This document shows positions 9,673-18,956 of a DNA stretch of 64,000 nt, in pieces. Position 1 is the first letter of the stretch; each line of letters begins with the position of its first letter. Below the pieces are notes generated by a model. That model was given only the letters and a program-made list of their open reading frames with translations, was not told the DNA's origin and ran no database searches. Source of the stretch: Roseimicrobium gellanilyticum (GTDB taxonomy: Bacteria > Verrucomicrobiota > Verrucomicrobiia > Verrucomicrobiales > Verrucomicrobiaceae); contig NZ_QNRR01000013.1 in NCBI RefSeq assembly GCF_003315205.1, positions 1 through 64,000 on the forward strand, written 5' to 3'. The position numbers and the translations under genes are program-made.

Positions 9673-12216
9673 TCACGTTACCACCACCGGCCCAATCCCC
9701 AAAAGCGCCAGCGTCGGCTTGCCAGCCTCGCGCGCTTGCTCCAGGTCGACACTGAACTCCATCTGCCAATCGTTCAGGCCTTCCGGATCCACCAGCACCT
9801 GGCACACGCGCCAGGTGCGCTTGTCCTCGCTCGACTCCACATACGTGTGGCGGCCATTGCGCGCTTCGTTGTCAATGCTGATGCGCTCATGCTCGTCGTA
9901 ATACGGATCCAGCGTGGCAATGAGGCTCTCTTCACTCCAAATCGACCGAAGCTGAGAGAACTGGGATGCCGCGAGCTTGTAGTTCCCCATGGCGAGAGGG
10001 CGGAGGAAGCGGAAGATTTCGGTGCGGACCAGTGCGATGAACTCACGCTTGTTCCGCGTAATGTCCGCGGGCTCCCTGGAGGCAGGCTCGTCTTCGCTCG
10101 GTTTCCAGTTGGGGTCACGCAGGCGCTCCCATTCATCCAGCAGACTGGAGTCGGTGCCGCGCAGCACACCCGCGAGCCAGGCTTCCATCTCCTGCACCGA
10201 TTCGGTCTTAAACTTGTCCGGCACGGTTTGCGTAAGGATTTTGTGCACGCCGGAGAGGTGGCGCAACAGCACGCCCTCGGCACGGTCGAGCTCGTAGTCC
10301 TTGATGTAGTCTGCGAAGCTGCGGAAGTTCTCGAACATCTCGCGGGCGATGCTCTTGGGGCGGATGTGATCCTGACCCACCCAGGGATGCTCTGCCTGGA
10401 ACTCGTTGAACGTGCTGTAGATGAAATCGCGGCACGGCTTTGGATATTCCAGCTCTTCCAGCCGGGCCATGCGCTCCTCGTACGGAATGCCCTCGGCCTT
10501 CATTTCGGCCATCGCATCGTCCTTCACCTTGCTGAGCTGGCGGCGCAGGATGGTGTCCGGATTCTCCATGATGGACTCACAGAGCGTCATCATATCCGCC
10601 GCATAGGTCGGCGATGCAGGATCGATGATGGCAAGGGTGTCGATCACATAGAGCGCCAGCGTATGGTTGAGCGAGAAGTCATCCTGAAGCTCAACGTTCA
10701 GCCGCAGCTTCCGCCCTTCGGCTCGCTCAGCTTTGGGAAGCATCTCGATGATCTTGCGCTCCACCAGCGCGCGGAAGAGTTGCCAGGCACGCTTTCGGTG
10801 CTGCTTCTTCGCCTTCGGCGGCTCGTGCGAGTCCGCAATCAAACGCTGCATGGCACGGCAACCATCGCCATCACGACTGAGCACCTGGAGCAGCATGCCG
10901 TGCGAAACCTGGAAGCGCGAGGTCAGCGGCTCGGGTGATGCCGACTGGAGTTTCTTGAAGGTGTCCTCATTCCACCCCACAAAGCCCTCCGGTGGTTTCT
11001 TCTTCACCATCTTGCGTAGCTTCTTCGCATCGCCCGCCGCCTTGGCGTCCATCTTGAGATTCTCGATGACGTGCTCCGGTGCCTGCGCGACCACATACCC
11101 GATGTCGTCGAAGCCACGTCGTCCGGCGCGGCCACTGATCTGATGGAAGTCTCGCGCAGAAAGGGTGGACACCTTCTGTCCGCCATACTTGCTCAGGCGC
11201 GTCAGCAGCACCGTGCGAATGGGGACATTCACACCTACCCCAAGCGTGTCCGTGCCGCAGATGACTTTCAGCAGACCACGCTGCGCGAGCTGTTCGACCA
11301 GCATGCGGTATTTCGGCAGCAGTCCGGCATGGTGAATGCCGACGCCATGAGCGAGGTATCTCTTCACTTCCTTTCCATAGGGACTCGTGAACTTCACGCC
11401 CATCATGAAATCCTTGATGGAGGCTTTCTCTGCCGGAGTGCAGAAGTTCAAGCTCATCAAATCCTGCGCAGCCTGCGCGGCTTCATTCTGCGTGAAATGG
11501 ACAAGGTAGACGGGCGTCTTTTTGGCCTCGACCAACTCTTGCAGCGTAACATCCACTGGTGTCTCCACATAGCTGAACTCCAAGGGCACAGGGCGTTCTC
11601 TTGAGGACACGATGGTGGTCTCCGCGCGTGTCAGGCGGGTGAGTTCGTCCCGGAAAAATTCAGTCGCGCCCATGGTGGCGGACATGAGCAAGAACCTCGA
11701 CTCACTCATGGTGAGAAGAGGCACCTGCCACGCGACGCCACGCTCGTGGTCCGCGTAATAGTGGAACTCGTCCATGATGACCTCGCGAAAAGGGGCCTGG
11801 GCACCGTCGCGCAGCGCGTAGTTCGCGAGGATTTCGGCCGTGCAGCACATGATGGGCGCATTGCGGTTCACCGTGGCATCACCCGTGGCCATGCCCACGT
11901 TGTCCGGCCCGAAGTCACGGCAGAGCGCGAGGAACTTCTCATTCACCAGGGCCTTGATCGGGCTGGTGTAGACCGAGCGCCGACCCATCGCCAGCGAGCG
12001 AAAGTGCAACGCCGTCGCCACCAGCGACTTTCCAGAGCCAGTCGGAGTATTGAGGATGACATTCTTGTCCTCGAAGAGCTCCAGCACCGCCTCCTCCTGG
12101 GCGGGGTACAGCTCCAGCTTCTTCTCCGTTACATAGTCGAGGAAGCAGCTCAGCAGGTCGTCATTGGAGGCGCCGGAGGATGACGGCAAGCGGCGCAGCA
12201 GGGGGTGGTCGGACAT
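9673..12216 (-). CDS. DEAD/DEAH-box helicase with C-terminal DUF3516
   Basis: An 847-residue superfamily 2 helicase. The start at 12216 ([10 protein letters not shown]) is preferred to the upstream frame start at 12414, whose extra 66 residues are Arg-rich and lack family character. Walker A TPTGSGKS is at residues 57-64, the Walker B box is DEFH at 149-152, an SAT-type motif appears as LLMSATMG, and motif VI is [11 protein letters not shown] near residue 365. The C-terminal 400 residues have the features of DUF3516, common in actinobacterial and verrucomicrobial helicases of this type. It probably acts on RNA or structured nucleic acid using ATP. It stands alone on the minus strand, with no obvious operon partner. 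Confidence 0.92.
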   Translation of the reverse strand: MSDHPLLRRLPSSSGASNDDLLSCFLDYVTEKKLELYPAQEEAVLELFEDKNVILNTPTGSGKSLVATALHFRSLAMGRRSVYTSPIKALVNEKFLALCRDFGPDNVGMATGDATVNRNAPIMCCTAEILANYALRDGAQAPFREVIMDEFHYYADHERGVAWQVPLLTMSESRFLLMSATMGATEFFRDELTRLTRAETTIVSSRERPVPLEFSYVETPVDVTLQELVEAKKTPVYLVHFTQNEAAQAAQDLMSLNFCTPAEKASIKDFMMGVKFTSPYGKEVKRYLAHGVGIHHAGLLPKYRMLVEQLAQRGLLKVICGTDTLGVGVNVPIRTVLLTRLSKYGGQKVSTLSARDFHQISGRAGRRGFDDIGYVVAQAPEHVIENLKMDAKAAGDAKKLRKMVKKKPPEGFVGWNEDTFKKLQSASPEPLTSRFQVSHGMLLQVLSRDGDGCRAMQRLIADSHEPPKAKKQHRKRAWQLFRALVERKIIEMLPKAERAEGRKLRLNVELQDDFSLNHTLALYVIDTLAIIDPASPTYAADMMTLCESIMENPDTILRRQLSKVKDDAMAEMKAEGIPYEERMARLEELEYPKPCRDFIYSTFNEFQAEHPWVGQDHIRPKSIAREMFENFRSFADYIKDYELDRAEGVLLRHLSGVHKILTQTVPDKFKTESVQEMEAWLAGVLRGTDSSLLDEWERLRDPNWKPSEDEPASREPADITRNKREFIALVRTEIFRFLRPLAMGNYKLAASQFSQLRSIWSEESLIATLDPYYDEHERISIDNEARNGRHTYVESSEDKRTWRVCQVLVDPEGLNDWQMEFSVDLEQAREAGKPTLALLGIGPVVVT

Positions 12217-12298
12217 TGAACGGACACCGTCCCGAAACGGAGGCGTCGGGCAATGACTGATTTCCTGCAGGGAAGATGAATGGGGCGTGATCAGCCCT

Positions 12299-13390
12299 TC
12301 ATGGCAGCACCACTTTCTTGCCGGTCTTGGCAGACTCGCGTGCCGCTTCCTGAATCTCCATCGCAATGAGATTCGTCTCCAGGGAGGACATGCTGCCCTT
12401 CGGATCGATTTCACCCCGGATCACCGCCGCGAAATATTCTACCGAAGTTCCATAGGGCGCGGGCAGCGGAGCCGCAGTCTTCTGCTCAAAGCTCTTCGCA
12501 CGCTCCAACCGGATGTCATAGTCCGTGGGATTGATCGTCCGGATGATCCCCTTCCGACCGTAGATCTCCACGTCCTTGCGCGGGAACGTCCAATCCCAAG
12601 ACGCCTGGATGATGCCCTGCGCATGCGGATACTCAAGGATGAGCGTCGCATTGTCATCCACCTTGGTCCACGTCTCAGGCCGGTTCGTCTGGAAGACGGC
12701 CGTGACTGACTTCGGGCGCTGATTTCCCAGCAGCCAGGTCGTGATGACTCCGCCGTAGCACCCAAAGTCCGACGAAGCTCCTCCCCCATTCAACTTCGGA
12801 TCCTTCAGCCACTCAAGGAACTCAGGCTGCACCCTGTCAGGACCAGGGTGGCCGAAGTGGCCCACGATCTTCGTGAGCACGCCGAGCTGCTGCTCCTCAA
12901 CACAAATGCGGTGCGCTTCGCCAAGGCACGCATACCACGTCGTCTCAAGATTCGTCAGGAGATGGATCTTGTGCTCCCTGGCCAGCGCAGCCATGCGATC
13001 CGCTGCGGCCTTGTCCACCGCCAGAGGCTTTTCCACAATCACGTGAATGCCACGCGGAGCCGCCGCCTCGACCGCGGCCAGATGGTCATACGTATTGGTG
13101 AAAACCCAGATGGCCTGCGGCTTCAACTCATCCAGCATCTTCGGGAGATCAGCGCCAAAGGACACCTTCTCGAGCTGGAAGCGTTCCTTGTACCGGTTCA
13201 CCACTTCCTGGTTGGGCTCGTAGATGCCCACGATTTCCACCGAACCCTGATTCGCCTTGTGCAGGAATCCACTCACATGGCCGTGCACCAAGCCCGCGAT
13301 GACGACTTTGACCGGGGCAGGAGAATCCGCAGCACTGACATGAAACGAACTGACGAGAAGCGAGAAGACAATCAGGAAGCTCTTGAACAT
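12299..13390 (-). CDS. Secreted Gfo/Idh/MocA family oxidoreductase
   Basis: A 363-residue NAD(P)-dependent oxidoreductase of the Gfo/Idh/MocA type with a Sec signal peptide (residues 1-20, ending VSAAD). The Rossmann start is [16 protein letters not shown], where the usual GxGxxG is changed. A conserved EKPLAVD motif sits near residue 120 and a DFGCYGG segment (the DxGxH-like region) near residue 210. Signal-bearing members of this family are common in PVC bacteria and act on sugars or glycosides. The atypical glycine motif leaves cofactor binding less certain. It is 83 bp downstream of the helicase start, in the same direction. Confidence 0.88.
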   Translation of the reverse strand: MFKSFLIVFSLLVSSFHVSAADSPAPVKVVIAGLVHGHVSGFLHKANQGSVEIVGIYEPNQEVVNRYKERFQLEKVSFGADLPKMLDELKPQAIWVFTNTYDHLAAVEAAAPRGIHVIVEKPLAVDKAAADRMAALAREHKIHLLTNLETTWYACLGEAHRICVEEQQLGVLTKIVGHFGHPGPDRVQPEFLEWLKDPKLNGGGASSDFGCYGGVITTWLLGNQRPKSVTAVFQTNRPETWTKVDDNATLILEYPHAQGIIQASWDWTFPRKDVEIYGRKGIIRTINPTDYDIRLERAKSFEQKTAAPLPAPYGTSVEYFAAVIRGEIDPKGSMSSLETNLIAMEIQEAARESAKTGKKVVLP

Positions 13391-13455
13391 CCATCAATAG
13401 AGCGCTCAACATCGCGTTTCTTGCAGAAATCACGGATGGATCGCCCTCAAACACA

Positions 13456-13499
13456 GGGAAGCGAAAGCTTCCCCCAAAAAATCGGGGCACTCCTGCCCC
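13456..13499. terminator. Paired hairpins between nuoG and the oxidoreductase gene
   Basis: GGGAAGC-GAAA-GCTTCCC (13456-13473) is a perfect 7-bp stem with a GNRA-type loop, and GGGGCA-CTCC-TGCCCC (13483-13498) follows after a run of A. They lie downstream of nuoG on the minus strand, where the intervening A-run reads as T. They are candidate transcription terminators. Confidence 0.4.
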
Positions 13500-13553
13500 C
13501 TCAGTGGGATGCGGCGACCTGACCGCACAGGGGACTGTGCGGACCACCAAGAA

Positions 13554-15284
13554 CTACCCAACAATAATCCCCTTCGCCTTGCGCTCGCGTTCGCGCTCCA
13601 GCAGCGGGATCTTCTCGTCAGTTTCCATCACCTGCACGCCAAGGTCGCCAATGCTGCGCAGGGTCTTGCCCTGGAAGATTGCAATATCCGCCGCCATGCG
13701 CTTGAAGACATCGTCCACGGAGTGGAGACCGTTCGAGCCGCTCACGGCGAGGATGAGGTCACGCAGGATTTCCCAATCGTCATGCGCTTCGCCGGGGAGT
13801 TCCACGGCCTTGTTCAGGCGCTGGAGACGGCCGGTGACGTTGATCATGCTGCCGCGCTTCTCGGCATAGGTCGCTCCGGGGAGCACCACGTGGGAGAGCT
13901 CAGCAGTGGCATTCGCCAGCACGTGGCTGGAGGCGAGGAATTTCAGCTTGCCCAGCACCTCCTTGGTGAGGCCGAGCTTCAGGAGGTTTTCGCCGAGGGC
14001 GAGCACGACCTTGACCTTGCCGGACGTGATGTCCGCAATAATCTGGTCCAGCTGCTTGCCGGGCTCGGTGCCCCAGATGGTGCGCACCCCATTGCTGTTG
14101 GGGTTCATGTCGGCAGCGCGCAGGTAGTTGTCTGCTTCGCGCGTGCGCGGCACCACATCGAACTGCGAGGTGCCGAGCGCCTTGATGAGGGCCTTCGCGA
14201 GATAGAGCTCTTCGTTCGTCATGCGCGCGGAGGCGATGACGGCAATCTGGTCCGCGGGCACTCCGGCGACACCCTGCGCCACGGCGAGGATGGCGTCCTT
14301 CCACGTTGCGGCCTGATGCTTGCCAGCCTTCTTCACGAGCGGCTGGGTGAGGCGGAACTCGCTGTTGACGAAATGGAAGTCGAGACGGCCGCGGTCGCAC
14401 ATCCACGTGCTGTTCACGTCGTTGTTCTCGCGCGGGGTCTGGCGGTAGATGGTCTGCTGGCGGGAGGAGATCTCCATGTTGCAGCCGCGGCCGCAGTGGG
14501 TGCAGATGGACTTCGTTTCCTTCAGGAACCAGACGCGCTGCTGGAAGCGGAAGTCATTCGAGGTCAGCGCTCCCACCGGGCAGATGTCCACGGTATTGAG
14601 CGAGTAGTTGTTCTCCAGGCGCTTGCCCGGGTGCACCGCCAGGGTGGTATGGCTGCCGCGCTCGGTGAATCCAAGCACCGGGTCATCCACGATCTCCGCG
14701 CAGAAGCGGATGCAGCGGGAGCACATGATGCAGCGCTCGTCATCCAGACGCACGCGCGGGCCTACATCGACATTCTTCGGCTTCTTGACCTTCTCTTCAC
14801 GGAAGCGGCTCTGGCCATTGCCATGCTCCACGCTGAACTCCTGCAGGCGGCACTCACCGGCCTGGTCGCAAATGGGGCAGTCGAGGGGGTGATTGATGAG
14901 CAGGAGCTCCATCACGCCGCGGCGGCATTCCTCGCTCAGCTTGCCTTCGGTGCGGATGCCCATGCCCTCGCTGACCGTGTTCGCACAGGCGATGACCGGG
15001 CGCGGCATCCAGCCGATGACCGGCATGCCGTGCTCGTCCTTTGCAGGCTCCTGGCCGGGGGTGGGACGCGGGGGCATGCCCATCTCCACGAGGCACATAC
15101 GGCAATTGCCGGGGGAGGAAAGCTTCGGGTGATAGCAGTAGTGGGGCACCAGCTCACCCGCGATACGGCACGCCTCAATCATGCGCATGCCCTTGGGGAA
15201 CTTGTGCCACTTGCCATTGATCTGCACGTTCACCGTGTCCACCGGAGGCGGCGAGGCGGAGGCGCTGGCAGGGGCAGTACTCAT
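13554..15284 (-). CDS. nuoG: NADH-quinone oxidoreductase subunit G (complex I, 75 kDa subunit)
   Basis: A 576-residue iron-sulfur subunit of the peripheral arm of respiratory complex I. A 2Fe-2S ferredoxin-like domain covers residues about 15-95, with Cys in HYCYHP, CRMC and VIACAN. A His-Cys3 4Fe-4S site follows as HPLDCPICDQAGEC, then a ferredoxin pair (CIMCSRCIRFC and CPVGAL) and a molybdopterin-type 4Fe-4S motif CTHCGRGCNME near residue 257. The C-terminal molybdopterin-like domain is short, so the protein is near the length of mitochondrial-type forms and well below the ~900 residues of E. coli NuoG. nuoE and the other nuo genes are not adjacent; nuoF lies about 6.4 kb away on the same strand. 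A palindrome shared with nuoF lies 55 bp upstream. Confidence 0.95.
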   Translation of the reverse strand: MSTAPASASASPPPVDTVNVQINGKWHKFPKGMRMIEACRIAGELVPHYCYHPKLSSPGNCRMCLVEMGMPPRPTPGQEPAKDEHGMPVIGWMPRPVIACANTVSEGMGIRTEGKLSEECRRGVMELLLINHPLDCPICDQAGECRLQEFSVEHGNGQSRFREEKVKKPKNVDVGPRVRLDDERCIMCSRCIRFCAEIVDDPVLGFTERGSHTTLAVHPGKRLENNYSLNTVDICPVGALTSNDFRFQQRVWFLKETKSICTHCGRGCNMEISSRQQTIYRQTPRENNDVNSTWMCDRGRLDFHFVNSEFRLTQPLVKKAGKHQAATWKDAILAVAQGVAGVPADQIAVIASARMTNEELYLAKALIKALGTSQFDVVPRTREADNYLRAADMNPNSNGVRTIWGTEPGKQLDQIIADITSGKVKVVLALGENLLKLGLTKEVLGKLKFLASSHVLANATAELSHVVLPGATYAEKRGSMINVTGRLQRLNKAVELPGEAHDDWEILRDLILAVSGSNGLHSVDDVFKRMAADIAIFQGKTLRSIGDLGVQVMETDEKIPLLERERERKAKGIIVG

Positions 15285-15338
15285 CGTAATAAGGCGAGAA
15301 GCATTAATGGATTCGCGGGAGTGTCCAGCAAGGGGAAT

Positions 15339-15356
15339 TTGTGAAAAATTTCACAA
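15339..15356 (-). promoter_or_regulatory. CRP/FNR-like palindrome upstream of nuoG
   Basis: TTGTGAAAAATTTCACAA is an inverted repeat with the TGTGA-N6-TCACA layout of CRP/FNR-family operators. It sits 55 bp upstream of the nuoG start. An almost identical block, including flanking AAGGG and AAGCGCG, precedes nuoF. Shared sequence seen directly; regulator identity inferred. Confidence 0.55.
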
Positions 15357-15539
15357 GCGCGAATGGCAGCTCACCCACTCCTTGTGCGATCAGGGCACGG
15401 AAAGACCACCCGCACAAACAAATACTCCCACCTCCCGAGCATTCAGAAGCCACTCCCGTTCAAGGAGCAACACGCCCCAAGGGCCATCCCACGGCTCCCC
15501 ACTCCCGCCAGACGTGGAGTCCCCCGAACATCTCGCTGC

Positions 15540-15572
15540 CATCATTCCATCACTCCGATATTCCATCACTCC
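15540..15572. repeat. ATCACTCC array, copy 3
   Basis: Two or three units of CATCACTCC / ATTCCATCACTCC, matching the families at 4418-4545 and 5857-5920. It lies 65-97 bp upstream of the lipid kinase start. Confidence 0.6.
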
Positions 15573-15636
15573 CCCTCCACCTCCCAATCCACACCCGATT
15601 TCGAGGTAGCACATCACACCGCCCCTTTCCCTCCGC

Positions 15637-16623
15637 ATGCCTGCGACCGACGCCGACTCCCCCACCAGCGCCCCGCACCCCGCTTGGACCACCGCCACCG
15701 TGGTGCTGAACCGCGAGTCCGGCGCCGTTTCCACCCTCGGCCCCGAAACCCTGGCAGAGGACCTGAAGACCGAGTTCCTCAAAAACGGCATCACCGCCAC
15801 CGTGCACCTCGTGAAGGGGTCCGAGCTGGAAGCCACGCTGAAGCAGGCCAGGGACGACGACAGCGATGCCGTCGTCGTCGGAGGGGGCGATGGCACCGTG
15901 GCCGCCGCTGCGGCACTGCTCGCCGGCGGGGACAAGCCGCTGGGCGTGCTCCCATTCGGCACCTTCAACATCGTCGCGCGTGACCTGAACATTCCGCTGG
16001 ATTGGCAGGAAGCCGTCGCCGCCCTCGCCACCGCGCCAGCCACATGCATGGACCTCATGGAGGTGAATGGCGGCCTCTACTGCTGCGTGTGCGTCCTCGG
16101 CTTCTTCCCCGCGCTGAAGATGGCCCAGCCCGAGCACCATGGGAACTGGGTGGTGCGCACCCTGCAGACCTGCATGCTCGCCTTCCGCAGCATGGCCACC
16201 TTCCCCCCGCTCGACTTGAAACTCGTGCTGGATGGCAAGGAGATCCACCGGCGTACCCGCTTCGCCCTGCTCGCGAACAATGACTACGAGGAAATGTTCG
16301 GCCTCATCCCCAAGCGCAAAAGCATCAACGGCGGCTACTTCACCATCTACGTCTCCAACCACCGCACGAACATCGGCATGACCCGTGCCCTCATCTCGTG
16401 GATCCTCGGCCGCTTCAAGCAGGACAAGGAACTTACCATCTTCCACTGCGACGAACTCGACATCGTCGTCCGTCGCAAAGGCGTGATCCCCGTGATGGTC
16501 GATGGCGAGGTGAAGAAACTCACGTCACCGCTGAAGATAAGAACACGCCCTCAGGAGCTATGCGTGCTGGCACCTGAAGTGGTGAAAGAAACCGTCGAGC
16601 ACGAAAAGGCGGAGCCCATCTGA
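15637..16623 (+). CDS. Diacylglycerol kinase-like lipid kinase (DAGK catalytic domain)
   Basis: A 328-residue member of the diacylglycerol/sphingosine kinase superfamily, which phosphorylates lipid hydroxyls using ATP. The nucleotide-binding signature GGGDGT is at residues 82-87, followed by GVLPFGTFN (the G-T-x-N motif) near 110. The C-terminal half has the beta-sandwich features of YegS-like proteins, ending with MVDGE. The Cys pair in LYCCVCVLG and the 'MAQPEHHGNW' loop are unusual. No membrane helix is present, so it is probably a cytoplasmic, membrane-associated enzyme. A second, diverged family member lies at 61927-62814. The exact lipid substrate cannot be told from sequence. Confidence 0.88.
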   Translation: MPATDADSPTSAPHPAWTTATVVLNRESGAVSTLGPETLAEDLKTEFLKNGITATVHLVKGSELEATLKQARDDDSDAVVVGGGDGTVAAAAALLAGGDKPLGVLPFGTFNIVARDLNIPLDWQEAVAALATAPATCMDLMEVNGGLYCCVCVLGFFPALKMAQPEHHGNWVVRTLQTCMLAFRSMATFPPLDLKLVLDGKEIHRRTRFALLANNDYEEMFGLIPKRKSINGGYFTIYVSNHRTNIGMTRALISWILGRFKQDKELTIFHCDELDIVVRRKGVIPVMVDGEVKKLTSPLKIRTRPQELCVLAPEVVKETVEHEKAEPI

Positions 16624-16691
16624 GAGAGCCTGCCTGCTCGATCCAAAGATAAGGCATACACGATTGATCCAGATGTTGTGATGCGCAGCGT

Positions 16692-16874
16692 CCTTGGACT
16701 GCGCGCAGCCCTGCTGCCGCTTTCCAGAGTCCATCCCGCTCTGCGGGACTGTGGCGATGGAACCACTCGCTCGTGATCACACGCTACCGGAGAACAGTAG
16801 GCGACTTCGTCGCAGCATAGCGTGCAGCAGGCTGCACTTGAGGAAAGCGGCAGCAGGCTGCGCGCAGTCCAAGG
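16692..16874. mobile_element. MITE-like element with 33-34 bp inverted arms
   Basis: The left arm 16692-16725 (CCTTGGACTGCGCGCAG...) and right arm 16842-16874 are inverted copies differing by one inserted base. The interior also repeats GCAGCAGGCTGC. No gene lies inside. The element sits between the lipid kinase gene and the convergent small secreted gene. There is no transposase, so it is probably a non-autonomous or palindromic intergenic unit. Confidence 0.7.
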
Positions 16875-16963
16875 CCTTCGGCACAGCATCTGGATCGTTG
16901 CACTCACGCTCACTGCCATGCCTCGAACTGCAAGCGGACGCCCATCACGTCATCAAAAATAGA

Positions 16964-16992
16964 AACGGCAGCGCGATGCCTGCGCTGCCGTT
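16964..16992 (-). terminator. Rho-independent terminator of the small Cys/His protein gene
   Basis: An 11-bp perfect stem (AACGGCAGCGC / GCGCTGCCGTT) is followed on the minus strand by TTCTATTTTT. It begins 24 bp after the stop codon of the 17017-17304 gene. Confidence 0.75.
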
Positions 16993-17016
16993 CTGGATCT
17001 GGTTCAGCCCAACCGC

Positions 17017-17304
17017 TTACGCACGGTAGACCTTTTGGAACGTCGTGTAAGAACCGTCGCTGTAGTAGTTCGCATACGTCACCACCGTCACATGGTAGAC
17101 GTACTGGTGACCGCAGCTGTCGTAGCCATACCGGCACTGCGTCGTGCGGCAGATCTCCTTGGTGCCCATATACACCGGTGCACAGTGGAAGGAGTGATGG
17201 TGCTTGGCCTTGTTGAACTTGATTCCGTGATCGTGAGCGCTCGCAGTGGTGGGGGCAAAGGTGAAGCCAGCAATCGCGAGGGCAACTATAGCAAGAGTTT
17301 TCAT
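17017..17304 (-). CDS. Small secreted His/Cys-containing protein
   Basis: A 95-residue protein. ATG 17304 gives a clear Sec signal peptide (MKTLAIVALAIAGFTFAP, cleavage near ASAHD). The mature part starts His-rich (HDHG...KAKHHHSFH) and contains four cysteines (HCAP, ICRTTQC, SCGHQ), followed by a Tyr-rich C-terminus. The spacing suggests disulfides or metal binding. No family is recognised. It has its own intrinsic terminator, so it is likely transcribed singly. The longer frame to 17394 is rejected because it hides the signal peptide. Confidence 0.75.
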   Translation of the reverse strand: MKTLAIVALAIAGFTFAPTTASAHDHGIKFNKAKHHHSFHCAPVYMGTKEICRTTQCRYGYDSCGHQYVYHVTVVTYANYYSDGSYTTFQKVYRA

Positions 17305-17854
17305 GACGTTGGTTAGAGTTGGATTTGGGAGAGATTCAAAAGAGACTCTCATCCGTTCTCTGATTGCATGTAGACCCACCTCCGTTTGTATCAAAAAATC
17401 TTCTGGGCCCCTTTACACTGCGGCTTCGAAGACCTCGGAAAGTGCTCAGCATAAGCCCCAAGAATCACTGAAGAATTAGCCGCAAAAAGACGCAAGAAAT
17501 ACAAAGGGTGGGGAAGGTCATGAGCGTGGCTACCACGGGAACACAGCCTTCGACCGACATTCCTCCGGTCGTAAGTATCGCCCATCAAATCACCGGTAGG
17601 GGGCTGCTGCGCCGGCCTCCAAATTTTCGTGGGCGGAGGCGGTGTGGAACTGGGTGGAATAACCCAGCGTGTGCAATTCACGCAATGCTCCGCACCTCCT
17701 CCGCCCTCTCTAGTCAGGGCGCCGACGCAGCAGCACCCTACCAAAAACCATTTCGCAACGCCAATGACCAAAGGGGTTCAACCGCGCCTAACAACTGCTC
17801 AACCACAGCAAACTCCCACCGTCCTACCGCCGCACCGCTCACCGTCGCACCGGA
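17305..17854. other. 550-bp intergenic region with repeat elements
   Basis: No gene is accepted here. The right half contains the palindromic element at 17587-17742 and, at 17780-17830, degenerate copies of GCTCAACCA-type units like those at 19444-19483. Short frames in both directions only follow the repeats. Confidence 0.5.
17587..17742. mobile_element. Long imperfect palindrome, MITE-like, repeat copy 2
   Basis: The outer arms GGTAGGGGGCTGCTGCG (17595 onward) and CGCAGCAGCACCCTACC (17726-17742) are inverted copies. The inner arms GGGCGGAGGCGGTG (17631-17644) and CACCTCCTCCGCCC (17693-17706) also pair, and a CTGGGT/ACCCAG hairpin is at the centre. The left half matches 7047-7106. A ~155-bp fold-back element of this type fits a miniature inverted-repeat element. 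No transposase is visible. Confidence 0.7.
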
Positions 17855-18646
17855 TCACAGCGCCCTCGCATACGCCCCACCATCCACCAGCAGCGCCTCA
17901 CCGGTGATATAGCTCCCCGCCTCACTCGCCAGCAACAACGCCGGCCCCGCCAGTTCCCTCGGCTGCCCCCAGCGCTGCAACGCCGTGCGCGTCGCAAACG
18001 ATTCCTTCTCCTGATCGTTCAAGAGACTCATCGGCAGATCCGTGAGGAACGGTCCCGGGCACAGGCAGTTCACCGTGATGTTGTACGTCCCCAGGTCCAG
18101 TGCACTCGCTTTGGCCATGCCAATGAGACCCGCCTTGCACGCGGAATACACATTGCGCTTCTCCTTCGATCCCACCCCGAGCACCGAGGACACATGGATG
18201 ACACGACCCCACTTCCGCGCTTTCATCCCCGGCACCAGCGCCCGCGTCAGCACCATGCAGCTCGTGAGATCCAGTTCCACGATGCGATCCCACGCCTCAT
18301 CCGTGATTTCATCAATCGCCTGCGGTGCATTGCTCCCCGCGTTGTTCACCAGGATATCCACCTTGCCCAGCCGCCTCTCCGCCTCCGCCGCGAGCGCCTT
18401 CACCTGCGCTCGGTCCACCATATCCGCCACCATCCACTCCACCTTCACGGATAAGCCCTCACCAATCTCCGACGCCGCCCGCTTCAGTTCCTCCTCACTC
18501 CGGCTCGAGATGAACACATCCGCCCCCGCCTCCGCAAACCCCCGCGCCATCGCCTTCCCCAATCCCTTGCTCCCTCCCGTCACCAATGCCGCCTTGCCCG
18601 TGAGATCGAAAAGAGGATGAATATGCGGTGACGATGCCTGTGCCAT
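17855..18646 (-). CDS. Short-chain dehydrogenase/reductase, gluconate 5-dehydrogenase-like
   Basis: A 263-residue classical SDR. The start at 18646 (MAQASSPHIHPLFDL) gives the standard family length; the earlier frame start at 18715 adds an unrelated leader. The NAD(P)-binding motif TGGSKGLG is at residues 23-30, NNAG at 101-104, a catalytic Ser is near 153-154, and YSACK places Tyr 167 and Lys 171. The start 'FDLTGKAALVTGG' and C-terminal 'YITGEALLVDGG' are typical of gluconate 5-dehydrogenase or 3-oxoacyl-ACP reductase relatives. The substrate is uncertain, probably a sugar acid or polyol. Confidence 0.9.
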   Translation of the reverse strand: MAQASSPHIHPLFDLTGKAALVTGGSKGLGKAMARGFAEAGADVFISSRSEEELKRAASEIGEGLSVKVEWMVADMVDRAQVKALAAEAERRLGKVDILVNNAGSNAPQAIDEITDEAWDRIVELDLTSCMVLTRALVPGMKARKWGRVIHVSSVLGVGSKEKRNVYSACKAGLIGMAKASALDLGTYNITVNCLCPGPFLTDLPMSLLNDQEKESFATRTALQRWGQPRELAGPALLLASEAGSYITGEALLVDGGAYARAL

Positions 18647-18956
18647 GCCACCACAGTAGCGCGGAAGAGTCCCGAAAGGCAAGACCAAGCCGTGCCAGCC
18701 AGCGTCGCCCCTCAACCCAAAGTAGCTACGGCTTCAGCCGTACTCAGTCATCCGGCATCATCCATCGACCCGTTCCGCTGAAAGTCGGTTCCTGCCTTGG
18801 GCACAGCAAACAAGGCGCCAGCCAGGGTGCCTCCCGCTGCCCCCAGGGGGATCATATCCCAAGCGCCCAGCGTCAAACCTCATCCTGCCCTCATCTCGCG
18901 ACCTCAATCCGATCTATCACACCGCCTCGCGTGCGACCCAATAACCATGGGTCCCC
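18647..18956. other. 310-bp intergenic region, no gene seen
   Basis: It contains a REP-like hairpin TACGGCTTCAGCCGTA around 18728-18743 and otherwise unremarkable sequence. It is upstream of the SDR gene on the minus strand and may hold its promoter, which I could not locate. Confidence 0.5.

Larger units (their letters stand above)
15285..15636. other. Divergent intergenic region between nuoG and lipid kinase gene
   Basis: This region holds the palindrome at 15339-15356 near nuoG and a short-unit array at 15540-15572 near the plus-strand gene. Between them lies A/C-rich sequence with no ORF that I accept. Confidence 0.5.

Noticed and set aside
9436-10938. 500-codon plus-strand open frame over the helicase
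   Set aside because: It runs antisense to clear helicase motifs and begins within the MITE-like element.
13509-15344. 611-codon plus-strand open frame opposite nuoG
   Set aside because: It is an antisense shadow caused by high GC at third positions; nuoG on the minus strand has every cluster motif, and this frame has none.
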